NCBI GenBank assembly: GCA_947367855.1
Contig: CANBFE010000008.1
Span: forward strand, 57,182-121,181
Source of the DNA: an uncultured Lachnospiraceae bacterium
GTDB taxonomy: Bacteria > Bacillota > Clostridia > Lachnospirales > Lachnospiraceae
DNA length: 64,000 nt
Direction of reading: 5' to 3'
The position numbers were made by a program, and so were the translations under genes. Every line of letters begins with the position of its first letter. The stretch's first letter is position 1. Of the stretch, positions 50,743-60,298 are shown piece after piece. The notes under the pieces are model-generated. The model saw only the letters and a list, made by a program, of their open reading frames with translations, ran no database searches and was not told where the DNA came from.

Positions 50743-52326
50743 ATGAGTCTGACTGAGATGAGTATTTACGGCAGTGTATTGATATTGGTCATCCTGGCCG
50801 TGAGGGTGCTCTGGTTGGATAAGCTGCCCAAACGGACGTTTCCTGTATTGTGGGACATTGCGCTGCTACGGCTTCTGGTTCCCTTTTCCGTCTCCTCCGC
50901 CTGCAGCGTGTATTCCTTCCTTGAGGCAGGACAGCGGCAGATATCCGGAGCCAGCGCCGCAGCGGAGGGCGGAATGACGGCTGCAGACGCCTCTCCCGTG
51001 TGGAACGGCCAGGGATATCCGCTCCGGGAGTTTTTGGATGAGCCCGGGCTCCCCCTGCCCGGTGAAAACCTGGAATGGCTGCTACCCATGATCTGGGGCC
51101 TGGGCTGCTTTTTATGCGCAGCCTTCTTTGTCATCACCTATGCGCGCAGCCTGCAGCGCTTCCGGGAGGCTCTGCCGGTGGATGACCTGCAGATCAGACA
51201 GTGGCAGCAGCGCCATGGAGCCCGACGCCCCATTTCCGTCAGGCAGACGGACCGCATCGCCGCGCCGCTGACCTACGGAGTCCTCCGTCCGGTGATCCTG
51301 CTTCCCCGCAAAGTTCTGTGGAAGGACAGCGCGGATCTGGACTATATTCTGCAGCATGAATATGTGCACATCTGCCGCCGGGATGCGGTTCGAAAGATTC
51401 TGACTGCGGCGGCCCTGTGTACCCACTGGTTTAACCCCTTTGTCTGGATCATGGCCGGAATGCTGAACCGCGATATTGAGCTGGCCTGCGACGAAGATGT
51501 ACTGCGGCGCTTCGGCAGCCAGGCCAGGGTAGGATACGCCATGGCCCTGATCAGAATGGAAGAAAAGAAACGCAGCCTTCTGCCGGTTTTTAACGGATTC
51601 AGCAAAAATGCCATAGAAGAGAGAATCAATCTGATTATGAAATACCGGAAAGTGCGGTATATAGCAGTGGCGGCAGCCTTTGTCCTGGTACTTGCAGTAA
51701 CCCTGGGCTTTGCCACATCCGCCAAAACAGTCAACACGACACAGGACCCGGCGTCTGTATCTGCAGACAGGGACGCATCCGTCCAGAAGGATATAATTGA
51801 AGTAAATAACGCAGATCGCACAGATCTCGAATCAGGCGCTTCCCTCCGGACAAACGAAATAAACAGCCAATCGGACGCTCCCGATACAGATGCCTATGCA
51901 ATCTCCTACATGTCCGAGGGCATACCCCAGGAAGAACCTGCGGATTTATACAGGGGAAGCGGTTATATCATTCTGATTCCAAAGGAAGAGTGGCGGATGT
52001 ACGCCCCGGACGCCTGGATCTGGGAATACAATGAAATGGTACAGTTCTGGGTGACAGATTACGGCCGGACTGCCCGGGAACAGATAACGGAGACGCTTGC
52101 GGCAGACGGCTATATCCAGACAGGGGACGATGCCATCCTGCAGAAGGAAAGCGACGGCCGCCTCTACGTTGTCCGTCTGCTGCAGGACGGGGACAGAATC
52201 ATGAGCCTGACCTATACCCATCCGTCTGACCCGGAGTATGTTGAAGGATTGGGAACCCATCTGAATGCCATCGCCATCAACTTCTGCCTTCTTCCCACCC
52301 GGGACAGCCAAGATGTGGAAGGATGA
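50743..52326 (+). CDS. BlaR1-like M56 membrane metallopeptidase with unusual C-terminal sensor
   Basis: Residues 1-290 form the M56 region: membrane helices (SVLILVILAVRVLW, WLLPMIWGLGCFLCAAFFVITYA), the zinc motif HEYVH in ILQHEYVHICRRDAV, and ELACDEDVLRRFG. A further helix (VRYIAVAAAFVLVLAVTLGFATSA, about 305-328) leads to an extracytoplasmic part of ~200 residues with a Ser/Asp-rich linker and a small domain (YIILIPKEEWRMYAPDAWIWEYNEMVQFW). That part is not a penicillin-binding sensor (no SxxK/KTG pattern seen), so the signal is probably not a beta-lactam. Start is ATG at 50743, directly after the repressor. Confidence 0.88.
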   Translation: MSLTEMSIYGSVLILVILAVRVLWLDKLPKRTFPVLWDIALLRLLVPFSVSSACSVYSFLEAGQRQISGASAAAEGGMTAADASPVWNGQGYPLREFLDEPGLPLPGENLEWLLPMIWGLGCFLCAAFFVITYARSLQRFREALPVDDLQIRQWQQRHGARRPISVRQTDRIAAPLTYGVLRPVILLPRKVLWKDSADLDYILQHEYVHICRRDAVRKILTAAALCTHWFNPFVWIMAGMLNRDIELACDEDVLRRFGSQARVGYAMALIRMEEKKRSLLPVFNGFSKNAIEERINLIMKYRKVRYIAVAAAFVLVLAVTLGFATSAKTVNTTQDPASVSADRDASVQKDIIEVNNADRTDLESGASLRTNEINSQSDAPDTDAYAISYMSEGIPQEEPADLYRGSGYIILIPKEEWRMYAPDAWIWEYNEMVQFWVTDYGRTAREQITETLAADGYIQTGDDAILQKESDGRLYVVRLLQDGDRIMSLTYTHPSDPEYVEGLGTHLNAIAINFCLLPTRDSQDVEG

Positions 52327-52353
52327 CTGGAAAAGTAAAAAAGTCCCACAGCG

Positions 52354-52920
52354 CTACCGGATCCTGCGCCGTACCTTATCGTTAAGTTTTTGGTATATAT
52401 GCGCAGTCATCCACTGCTCCCTGGGCACCCGCACAGCATCCTCAAAAGACCACCATTTTACAGCCTGGTTTTCCGCCCGGTTCACGGCCAGCGCCTCTGT
52501 ATCGTCAGCTTCTGCCAGATAGGTAACATTCATATGCAGATGACTGGAGACATAGGCGCCCCTCTTCACATGACCGTCAACCGTCAGGATCTCCAGGCTG
52601 AATATTTCAGGAGTCACCAACACCGCTTTCCCCACCCCGGTCTCCTCCTTCAGCTCCCGCAGGGCCACGGAACGCAGATCTTCCACGCCGTCCGCATGGC
52701 CCCCGATCCAGGACCAGGAATCATAGATATTATGGTACACCATCAATGTCCTGGTGTATTCCCGGTTGACTGTCCATATGGATGCGGTAAAATGCGCAAT
52801 CCTGTTGGCCCTGTCCAGATAATCCGGATTATCTGCCATAAAACGGAGCATCAGCTCCCTGTCGGCCCTCTCCTGCTCATTTTCCGGTTGATAGTTCTGG
52901 ATTTCCCGTTGTAAATTCAT
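52354..52920 (-). CDS. Nudix hydrolase
   Basis: The Nudix box GGHADGVEDLRSVALRELKE followed by ETGV fits GX5EX7REUXEEXGU. The 188-residue protein has an N-terminal helical extension of about 45 residues (PENEQERADRELMLRFMADNPDYLDR) before the fold. Such proteins hydrolyse nucleoside diphosphates linked to another moiety; the substrate is not predictable. AAGGAG precedes the start. It converges with the M56 gene (27-base gap). Confidence 0.9.
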   Translation of the reverse strand: MNLQREIQNYQPENEQERADRELMLRFMADNPDYLDRANRIAHFTASIWTVNREYTRTLMVYHNIYDSWSWIGGHADGVEDLRSVALRELKEETGVGKAVLVTPEIFSLEILTVDGHVKRGAYVSSHLHMNVTYLAEADDTEALAVNRAENQAVKWWSFEDAVRVPREQWMTAHIYQKLNDKVRRRIR

Positions 52921-52956
52921 GGATTTTTCTCCTTGTGTTCTCCTGACCTGCCTGCC

Positions 52957-53832
52957 CTATCCCTGCTTCCGGATCCGTTCTATCAGATACCGCCCGGTAC
53001 GCTCCATCAGCCTGCAGGCATCCGGCACCAGCCGGGGCGGGAATCCCTCATAAAAATTGTCCGCCTCAAAAGTAAAATCGCCCTCATAGCTGATCTCCGC
53101 CAAGGCCCCGGTAATGGCCTCCCAGTTCAGATTTTTCGTAAAAGGCATGGTGTGGCAGTCCCGCACATAGTCCACGTCGTGGACATGAAGGGCCTGCAGC
53201 CTGTCTTTTCCCATGGCGCGGATAAAGTCCTCCGGCTCCACACCCACCAGAGCGCAGTGCCCGATATCCAGACATCCCACGATCCAGGGCGAGTTCAGCG
53301 CATCCAGAAGGCCGCAGAATTCTTCCGGCTGAGAGCAGACGCTGTCCACAATATACCTGCGCTTATTGTCATACTGCCACATGTTCTCCGCGCACACCCG
53401 GATGCCGTATTCCTCACAATAGGGAATCAGGCTACGGTAAAATACCAGATTTTCCTCCCAGAGACGCTGCCTTTCCCTGGCGTAAGTCCTGTGCTGCACG
53501 GGATGTACGACGATATTGCGTACTCCCATCAACGCAGCCGCGTGCATGGAGCGCAGGATACGCTCTCTGGCCACAGAGTCCTCCGGCTCTTTTCCGTATG
53601 AGGTAGGGTAGGGCGCATGGGCCTGGCCGAAACCGATGCCGTACTCCTCCCCCAGTTCCTTCAGATGCAGCGCGTGCTCTCTCCAGGCATCCGTACACCA
53701 GATTCCCTTCCCTGCAGCCATCTCAAAAAAGCCCCAGTCTATGGCGTCAAATCCTGCTTCCGCCAGAATGCGGACGCTTTCCTCATCACCGAAAATCTCG
53801 GCTGTTTTTTCCGTTGTCGTAATCAAACGCAT
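52957..53832 (-). CDS. TIM-barrel sugar phosphate isomerase/epimerase (AP endonuclease 2-like)
   Basis: A 291-residue xylose-isomerase-like barrel with metal-ligand positions Glu in RVCAENMWQ, Asp and His in VGCLDIGHCAL, His in LHVHDVD, and Glu in DFTFEADNF. Start MRLITTTEKTAEIFG follows AGGAG. It lies between the Nudix and metallophosphoesterase genes on the same strand. Members isomerise or epimerise sugars or inositols; no specific substrate can be assigned. Confidence 0.87.
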   Translation of the reverse strand: MRLITTTEKTAEIFGDEESVRILAEAGFDAIDWGFFEMAAGKGIWCTDAWREHALHLKELGEEYGIGFGQAHAPYPTSYGKEPEDSVARERILRSMHAAALMGVRNIVVHPVQHRTYARERQRLWEENLVFYRSLIPYCEEYGIRVCAENMWQYDNKRRYIVDSVCSQPEEFCGLLDALNSPWIVGCLDIGHCALVGVEPEDFIRAMGKDRLQALHVHDVDYVRDCHTMPFTKNLNWEAITGALAEISYEGDFTFEADNFYEGFPPRLVPDACRLMERTGRYLIERIRKQG

Positions 53833-53879
53833 CTTATCTTCTCCTAATCCGTTTCCTTTTGATACTCTGAATGCTGCGG

Positions 53880-54500
53880 TCAGCGGATATGATCCTGGGG
53901 ATTCTCATCCTCAAACTCAAACACACAGCGCTCATAGGCATTGATAATGTGCGTATCCATGTATTTGTCATACCGTTTATGCTGTCTGCCGTAGGACATA
54001 TGCACATGTCCGTGAAGAAAATACCTGGGATGGTATTTCTCCATCAGGGTCCGGAAAACCTTGAAGCCCTGATGGGGCAGATCCCGGCCGTCATTAAGCT
54101 GGTAAGCCGGCGAATGGGTCACCAGAATGTCAAAGCCCCCCTTGCGGAACAGCTTAAACCTGAGCTTTTTGATCCGCTTGGTCATTTCCTTCTCCGTATA
54201 CTGATGCGGTCCCGGCTTATAGCGCATGGAACCTCCCAGCCCCAGAATCCTGACGCCCTGGTGGACATAAATCTGGTCTTCAATGCAGGTGCAGCCCTCC
54301 GGAGGAATCTGCTCATACTTTTTGTCATGATTTCCATGCACATACAAAACCGGCGCCGAGGCAAATGTCACCAGGAAAGACAGATACCGCGGATCCAAAT
54401 CTCCACAGGAAATGATCAGATCAATTCCTTCCAACAGACTCTTATCGAAAAAATCCCACAGATATTTGGACTCTTCATCCGCAAGTACCATTATCTTCAT
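53880..54500 (-). CDS. Calcineurin-like metallophosphoesterase
   Basis: A 206-residue phosphoesterase with motifs CGDLDPRYL, GNHDKKYE, THSPAY and HGHVHMSYG. The first motif, normally DxH, reads LADEES, so one metal ligand is altered. There is no signal peptide. It is likely to act on phosphodiesters or nucleotides in the cytoplasm. RBS is GAAAGG. The sugar isomerase gene follows 47 bases downstream. Confidence 0.87.
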   Translation of the reverse strand: MKIMVLADEESKYLWDFFDKSLLEGIDLIISCGDLDPRYLSFLVTFASAPVLYVHGNHDKKYEQIPPEGCTCIEDQIYVHQGVRILGLGGSMRYKPGPHQYTEKEMTKRIKKLRFKLFRKGGFDILVTHSPAYQLNDGRDLPHQGFKVFRTLMEKYHPRYFLHGHVHMSYGRQHKRYDKYMDTHIINAYERCVFEFEDENPQDHIR

Positions 54501-54588
54501 AACAAGCCTTTCTTCTCAACGCCGACTCTGCGTTTTCCGCAACCATCCCCGTCTCTTACACACATGGGAAAACAATACGGCGATCCGT

Positions 54589-56496
54589 TCAGTTCTTTAC
54601 TCCCTGTTGTTTTACAACAGGCTCCGCCTGCTCTTTCAGCTCCCCCTTGCCGGGAATGGAGCCGATTACATTTTCCGCCAGCCAGTCCATGGTCATGATC
54701 TCCTCCGGAAGCATGCTGCGGTCCGGATCATCCTGCACAATACCTGTCTGGGAATACAGAATACCGGAAAATGGATTAAATCTATCAGAGCTGATGGTTG
54801 CCTTCAGCAGTTCCACCAGACGCCTGGTTCCAATGGGCAGCTGTCTGGAGCAGACCACGTCGATGACACCTGCGGACATGCCCCACCAGTAATTGATGGC
54901 TTTTGTGGAAGGGGCATCATCGTCATCCTTCCAGTTGCCGTTCAGAATCGTCCGGAGCAGCTGCTCATAAAATTTCCCCCAATGGTACAGAGGCATGGCC
55001 AGGTTTCTGGGACGCTCCCCATCCATATGATAAATACCGAAAAACCTGGATGCTTCTTCAGGAATTACCATGTCCTTTCCAGAGATACAGTCAGAACCTG
55101 TCTCCCTTATTTTCTCCTCTATATCCACTTCCTTCTTGGTAGACCATTCCAGGTAAACCTTGGCCCTGGGATTGATCATTTTTGCTCCCAGCGCAAAGGC
55201 ATTGATATTGGCTATGGAGCCGAAAATAGGATAATCCGCAATATAGGTCAGCTTGTTATTCTCCGCCATTGCTCCGGCAATGGCCCCCATCAGGAATTTT
55301 GCCTCATGCATACGTGAATAGTATGTACGGATATACCGATGGGAAGTATTCAGGGAACAGTTCAGCACCCTCACCTGGGGATTGGCAATGGCAGCCTTCA
55401 CACTGGCCTGCACAAAGGGAGGCGTAGTGGTGAAAATCAGTTTACAGCCGGAATCTATGGCATCCTGTATCAGAGAGTCCACATTCTCTTCCGTGCCGTT
55501 TTCATAGCACACCGTAGTCAGTTCCTCTGAAAATGTCTGTTCCAGATACTGCCTGCCCAGTTCATGGGCATAGGTCCAGGCTGAGGTTCCCGGGGTCTTT
55601 TCATAGATAAATGCTGCCTTCAGCCTGGTGGAACTCAAGGGCAGAAGTATACTCAGCAGGGGCTTTGACTTCTTCTCGCTGCTGGGTTTCATCTTCAGCT
55701 CAATATCCCCTTCCTCCTGCAGAAGCTCGAATTCCTCCCAACTCTTAGTAATCAGATCCCGCAGTTCATTGGTGGTCTTCTCTTCCACCTCATCATATCC
55801 GTGCAGGGAGATAAAGGCCAGAAAAGCATCTCCCTCCGTAATTTTCAGTTTGCCGCCGCCTCTGGACTCATATTCCGAAGTGAACCGCGTATACAGGGCG
55901 CTGAATTTCAGCAGTTCATCCTCATTCCAGGTCTCCCCGGGCGCTTTTCCCACCGTCTCCTGCAGCTTTGCAAAACTTCCCTCCTGGGAAAACCAGATAT
56001 AGTTGATGGGCGCAGACTGGTAGAAATCCATAAATTCATAGTATATTTTGTTTTCCTTTTCCTCGCTGCGTTTCGGCACGATACGTATCACATTTCCCGG
56101 AATGGACACTGCGCCGAAATATTTCATGACGCTGACCCGCTTGTTTCCTTCCTCCACATAGAATTTATTCATATATTCATAGGCCTTGATGGGATCCCGG
56201 ATACCTTCCTCTTTCTGGCTCTCGCTCAAATTGATCCATTTAGATGCAAATTCCGTCTCCTCCCGCAGAATGGGCATAAAGTTTCCCGCAAAGGAACTGC
56301 TCCTTCCCACTGTCTTTGTCCCCATGATCTGCGCAATGGGTACCTGCACCATTCCCAGGGATACTTCATGGTAACTTCCCTTTTCCGGCATGATATCATC
56401 AAGAACCTGCAGGGTCGGTTTCTCCCCCCGCAGCATCCTGGTCTGGTAATCTTTCTTTCCTGACTTATACGCTTTCAGATAATCGTCCTTTGCCAT
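54589..56496 (-). CDS. Cytoplasmic ParB-like plus BMP-type ligand-binding fusion, 635 aa
   Basis: Residues ~40-140 resemble a ParB/sulfiredoxin-like fold (VSLGMVQVPIAQIMGTKTVGR, then YVEEGNKRVSVMKYFGA). From ~290 the protein resembles BMP/Med nucleoside-binding proteins (LKAAFIYEKTPGTSAWTYAHELGRQ, CKLIFTTTPPFVQASVKAA, YYSRMHEAKFLMGAIAGAMA, YIADYPIFGSIANINAFALGA). BMP proteins are normally lipoproteins, but there is no signal peptide or lipobox here, so the protein should stay in the cytoplasm, perhaps as a ligand-controlled regulator. The ATG follows GGAGG; a good promoter lies at 56593-56621. Function is inferred from fold resemblance. Confidence 0.72.
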   Translation of the reverse strand: MAKDDYLKAYKSGKKDYQTRMLRGEKPTLQVLDDIMPEKGSYHEVSLGMVQVPIAQIMGTKTVGRSSSFAGNFMPILREETEFASKWINLSESQKEEGIRDPIKAYEYMNKFYVEEGNKRVSVMKYFGAVSIPGNVIRIVPKRSEEKENKIYYEFMDFYQSAPINYIWFSQEGSFAKLQETVGKAPGETWNEDELLKFSALYTRFTSEYESRGGGKLKITEGDAFLAFISLHGYDEVEEKTTNELRDLITKSWEEFELLQEEGDIELKMKPSSEKKSKPLLSILLPLSSTRLKAAFIYEKTPGTSAWTYAHELGRQYLEQTFSEELTTVCYENGTEENVDSLIQDAIDSGCKLIFTTTPPFVQASVKAAIANPQVRVLNCSLNTSHRYIRTYYSRMHEAKFLMGAIAGAMAENNKLTYIADYPIFGSIANINAFALGAKMINPRAKVYLEWSTKKEVDIEEKIRETGSDCISGKDMVIPEEASRFFGIYHMDGERPRNLAMPLYHWGKFYEQLLRTILNGNWKDDDDAPSTKAINYWWGMSAGVIDVVCSRQLPIGTRRLVELLKATISSDRFNPFSGILYSQTGIVQDDPDRSMLPEEIMTMDWLAENVIGSIPGKGELKEQAEPVVKQQGVKN

Positions 56497-56592
56497 AATT
56501 CATATCCTCCATTCAAGTTCTGACATGCGCATGCTTTCGTACTGTGTGCTCCCGCATCCCAAAATCATACATAGCCTTTTGTCCTTGGTATC

Positions 56593-56621
56593 ATTATATG
56601 AAATGATGACAGGAATTGCAA
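56593..56621 (-). promoter_or_regulatory. Sigma-A promoter of the ParB-BMP fusion gene
   Basis: On the minus strand TTGCAA (56621-56616), 17 bases, perfect TATAAT (56598-56593), about 97 bases upstream of the start. Confidence 0.65.
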
Positions 56622-56658
56622 GGAAAAAAGAACAATATCCATTCTCCCCAATTCATGC

Positions 56659-57363
56659 TCAATCCATAAACTCTACTTCCACTGTCAGCCCGGGCAGACC
56701 CGGATTAAAATTCCTTATCATCTTTTCGACTAATTCCTGTGCCGAATTCTCCGCCATCTCGTAATATGCCTGTGTCGCCAGAAGCTTTTCCTGCAGCTGA
56801 TTCTGCGCGGTTTTCAGATCCTGTCTTGCCAGCGCCACTCCCTCTGAGGTATTTCCGTTAAAGATGCCGTCCTTAAATAAATAATTCTCGTACTCATAAT
56901 CCAGTCCCGCAGTATTGAGCCTGGGTTTTGGTATTCTGGCAAGAACGTACTGCCGCTCACTGTCAATCACAAATTCGCTTATCTCCAGATCCACAGTATA
57001 TACTCCGTGACCCCTCACAGCCGTCCAGATCTTATTGTTGTCCTCATGAAAAACATATTCTATGTCGCTGACCTGCAGAACCTCCAGTTCCGATTCTTCC
57101 CTTATATTTTCAATGGTAATTTTCACGTCATTGCTGACATGGTACTTTTTCTCCGCTGCACTGAACGCGCTTTCATAGAAACTCTCATAGGTTTCCCTGC
57201 TCTGTTCCTCCAGGGCCTGGTGATAAGCCTCCCCTGCTGCGGAGCAGACTTCCCCCACGGCTGCGCAGACCATCAATCCCGCAGCGCAGGCCACGGCTGC
57301 TCCGGCTATTTTCCGCTGAAATATTCTGCCTGCAACGGATCCCTTTTTCGCTTTCTTTTTCAT
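56659..57363 (-). CDS. DUF4230-type membrane-anchored protein (second of pair)
   Basis: A 234-residue protein with a basic N-terminus and one membrane helix (IAGAAVACAAGLMVCAAVGEV). An extracytoplasmic region follows with the DUF4230-like pattern: ENIREESELEVLQVSDIEYVF, then GHGVYTVDLEISEFVID, then IPKPRLNTAGLDYE and a C-terminal helix. Function is unknown. Its start overlaps the preceding gene's stop (TAATG). It ends a three-gene operon with a homologous protein and a lipoprotein. Confidence 0.75.
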   Translation of the reverse strand: MKKKAKKGSVAGRIFQRKIAGAAVACAAGLMVCAAVGEVCSAAGEAYHQALEEQSRETYESFYESAFSAAEKKYHVSNDVKITIENIREESELEVLQVSDIEYVFHEDNNKIWTAVRGHGVYTVDLEISEFVIDSERQYVLARIPKPRLNTAGLDYEYENYLFKDGIFNGNTSEGVALARQDLKTAQNQLQEKLLATQAYYEMAENSAQELVEKMIRNFNPGLPGLTVEVEFMD

Positions 57364-58109
57364 TATTTCTCTTCCTCTTTAAACCTGACTGTTATCTGTT
57401 TGTCTTCCACGCATATGGAACGGGCCAGCGCCTCCACCTGCTTTCTGGCCGATTCTTCTGCCTGCCTCATCAGGTAATCGTTCTTTCTCATTTCTTCCGC
57501 AGCCTTTTCCTTTATCTGAGCCATGGAATTCATGTATCCGATATATCCTGCTTCCGTATTGCCGCTCCAGAAATATTTCTGCCATTCAGCCATCTTTTCA
57601 GATTCGTTTTCATCTATGATGAAATCCACCTCCGGACCGGGGAGCGTAATCGTAACCGCAGAATCCTCCTCCGTGATTTCCGCCTGACCTAAATCCACGG
57701 AAAATACAGCCTGTGTCTTATAGACAAACAGAGCCTTGTAATCCCTGCCCTCCTCAAAGTCGTTTACAATCTGGTCCTCTGCAGCCAGAACATCCAGTTT
57801 TCCCATGGCAGTGATCTCACTGATCTCCACATTTGTATCTTCGGCGCTGAGTCCCTGCTGCGCTCCCGCTTCATAGCCGCTGACCAGCCCCTGGGTAATT
57901 CCCTCGAAAGAACCTTTCACCGTGCCCGCAAATTTACCTGCCGCAGTTCCCACGCCTGCCCCAAAATCCTTTGCAAAGGAAACCGCAAACACACCGGAAA
58001 CTGCCAGAATGCCCAGAATGCAGAGAAAGATCCACCGCTCCGGCTGCCTTCCCGTTCCATCCGCCTTCACCAATGCAGACTCCCCGGTTTTCTTCTTTCC
58101 GTCCCTCAT
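57363..58109 (-). CDS. DUF4230-type membrane-anchored protein (first of pair)
   Basis: A 248-residue protein with one N-terminal membrane helix (WIFLCILGILAVSGVFAVSFA), a Gly/Ala-rich spacer (DFGAGVGTAAGKFAGTVKG), and a DUF4230-like region (NVEISEITAMGKLDVLAAE, KALFVYKTQAVFSVDLGQAEI, ITLPGPEVDFIIDENESE). It is a paralogue of the next gene. Its RBS (GGGGGAG) lies inside the end of the lipoprotein gene, three bases before its ATG, so the three genes are translated together. Function is unknown. Confidence 0.75.
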   Translation of the reverse strand: MRDGKKKTGESALVKADGTGRQPERWIFLCILGILAVSGVFAVSFAKDFGAGVGTAAGKFAGTVKGSFEGITQGLVSGYEAGAQQGLSAEDTNVEISEITAMGKLDVLAAEDQIVNDFEEGRDYKALFVYKTQAVFSVDLGQAEITEEDSAVTITLPGPEVDFIIDENESEKMAEWQKYFWSGNTEAGYIGYMNSMAQIKEKAAEEMRKNDYLMRQAEESARKQVEALARSICVEDKQITVRFKEEEK

Positions 58110-58112
58110 AAC

Positions 58113-60125
58113 CTACTCCCCCTTCTTTTTGATCCTGATATAATCCTCTCTTTTTATGACGGTACCGTCAATCTTTTGGGTTATGGGAATCTTTATCGTC
58201 TCTTTTTTCCCTGAAAAAGTATCCTTTCTCCACTTATTTATTTTGTTCCAGAAGCCCTCCTGTTCCTCCCTCACAATCTCGCAGTTTTCATCCGTCAGCT
58301 TATACACCAGAATAAGCTCATCCTCTTCCCGTACATTTATGGTTGTTTTTTCAGTAATTTCCTCCCCGTTCCATTTGTACACACATTCGCCGTAGTCATC
58401 CTTCGTCTCCAAAGTAATCTGATACAGCTTCTTTATCTCATGTTCCCTGATAATTTCATCAATGTCCGACATATACTTTTCATATTTCATTGTCTGCGTA
58501 TACAGGCCGCCTTCCGTCTTCCTTCCGGAAACATAGTAACCTTCATGGGGAATGATGGATACTTCCACCCTCCGGGAAGGTTCCAGGATACTCCCCTCCG
58601 CCACCTCTCCCTGCCCCGGGGAATCGGCCAGCTTTACGGAAACCCTGCCGTTCTGAACCGTTTTCTGCCTGTAGACCTCCGCAGAGATCAGGCTGATTCT
58701 CACCTTAACGCTTCTGAGTATTTTGTCCAGGTTGACAATGTCCTCCCCTTTGTCGTATAACGCAATATCCACAGTCCCCGGCAGCTTTTCTATATACTTT
58801 GTCTCCTCTGTCTTCTCATTGTTGCCGTCCGTCTTCTCTATCTCAACCTTCAGCACATTTCCGGCATCCAAAACGCCGTCCCGGGCAGTGATGGAAATTA
58901 TCTCTTCGATTCCGATACTTTCCCGGCATACCGTAAGATTTTCCTTTGCATCCGACGAATAATGGCGGTTCTTCTCATTCAGCCCGGAAGCTGTTATATC
59001 AAAAAGGGTATCGACTCCCACGCTTTTATTCAGGATAATCTCCAGTTCCGACCTTGCAGCCATAAATTCCAGCTTCTCCTGACCTCCATCCGGTACCATG
59101 ATTGTATAACGATAGCCATCCCCTGTTTCCTCCGGTTCATCCAGACGGAAATTACTGCTGAACAATCTATAATGATCGTCAGTCGTAACCACAATGTGAT
59201 CCCCTGCCCTGAGATTCAGAATTTCCCCACCGGCTCCCACAGCCCTGTTATTTACGGAAACGGAAGCAATGCCCTTCTTCTCCCTGCTGTCATGGAGAAA
59301 AACTGCAGAAAGATACGGATGAAGCGTTACCGAGTACGTGCTTTCCCTGTCTGTTTTCTTAAATTCCACCACCCCCGGCTGCTCCGCGCTAAAGGGCGTT
59401 GGCCGGGCTTCCACGTAATAATATGCACTTTCGTCATACTCATACTTTACCGTGTACGGCCTGCTGGCGTCTATTTCAATTTCACTGTCAGCATATACTA
59501 CGTCGTCCACGCTCCAGACTCCGGAAACGTTCTTCTCTTTTCCGCTGCCGTCTACATAAAAAGCCCGGAATGTCAGGCCCTGTTTTTCATATCTTCCCAC
59601 CGGAATAACCGCCAGTTCCGTGCCCTTATAATCCTGTGGGATTTCCAACACCAGGCTTTCCCCGCCTGCCGCGGCATATGCTGTGGCATATAATTCTCCC
59701 TTTTTTCCCTCCGAATCATACTCGTAAATTCGAAACCCGGAAAAAACATAGGCGTTCCTGTCATTTTTACTTTCCGGCCCGGAACAGTACAGCCTGTCTC
59801 CCGGGTCCAGATAGACATGGGAATCCTGAATCTTTTCCGTCCGTGCAGAGTCAAGGAAATATTCGATCTCCAGGAAATTGTTGTCCCCAATAGTGACATG
59901 AACCTGCTTCTGCTCCTTTTCCTCAAGGATTTTATATTCCTCTTCCTCATATTGGCCAGCTTCATTCACCAGTCCTTTTTCCTGCAGTTCCTGTGCCTGC
60001 CTATAGTCCTCATCCTCTGTAATCCCTGAGAACTGCAGAATGCAATCCTCTATTTTTTCCCGGCCTGCGCAGCCGGTCATAAGCAGTACACATGCCATTG
60101 CCAGAAAGAACATTCCTTTTTTCAT
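58113..60125 (-). CDS. Large unrecognised lipoprotein, 671 aa
   Basis: The start MKKGMFFLAMACVLLMTGC gives a clear lipoprotein signal with lipobox LMTGC; the frame opens further to 60263 but that extension is a set of short direct repeats and not signal-like. The rest is beta-rich with long acidic stretches and repeated strand patterns (YLDPGDRLYCSGPESKN, NLRAGDHIVVTTDDHYRLFSSNF, NVREEDELILVYKL), suggesting several Ig-like or beta-sandwich domains. No catalytic motif is visible. A basic tail (KINKWRKDTFSGKKETIKI) ends it. It heads the operon with the two DUF4230 proteins and probably forms a surface complex with them. Confidence 0.7.
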   Translation of the reverse strand: MKKGMFFLAMACVLLMTGCAGREKIEDCILQFSGITEDEDYRQAQELQEKGLVNEAGQYEEEEYKILEEKEQKQVHVTIGDNNFLEIEYFLDSARTEKIQDSHVYLDPGDRLYCSGPESKNDRNAYVFSGFRIYEYDSEGKKGELYATAYAAAGGESLVLEIPQDYKGTELAVIPVGRYEKQGLTFRAFYVDGSGKEKNVSGVWSVDDVVYADSEIEIDASRPYTVKYEYDESAYYYVEARPTPFSAEQPGVVEFKKTDRESTYSVTLHPYLSAVFLHDSREKKGIASVSVNNRAVGAGGEILNLRAGDHIVVTTDDHYRLFSSNFRLDEPEETGDGYRYTIMVPDGGQEKLEFMAARSELEIILNKSVGVDTLFDITASGLNEKNRHYSSDAKENLTVCRESIGIEEIISITARDGVLDAGNVLKVEIEKTDGNNEKTEETKYIEKLPGTVDIALYDKGEDIVNLDKILRSVKVRISLISAEVYRQKTVQNGRVSVKLADSPGQGEVAEGSILEPSRRVEVSIIPHEGYYVSGRKTEGGLYTQTMKYEKYMSDIDEIIREHEIKKLYQITLETKDDYGECVYKWNGEEITEKTTINVREEDELILVYKLTDENCEIVREEQEGFWNKINKWRKDTFSGKKETIKIPITQKIDGTVIKREDYIRIKKKGE

Positions 60126-60298
60126 TGCTCCAAACCCCTTTGTATTTAATCCGGCGCTTCCCCACAGTTTTCCCTGAAAAGAGGCAGCTTCAAAAGGATA
60201 TTTTCCTGGAAATTTTCCTGGAAATCCTCCTGAAACTGCCTTCTGAAACTGCCTCTGAACCACATTCAGAATATTATGTCAAATTCGCCCCTTCAGCC

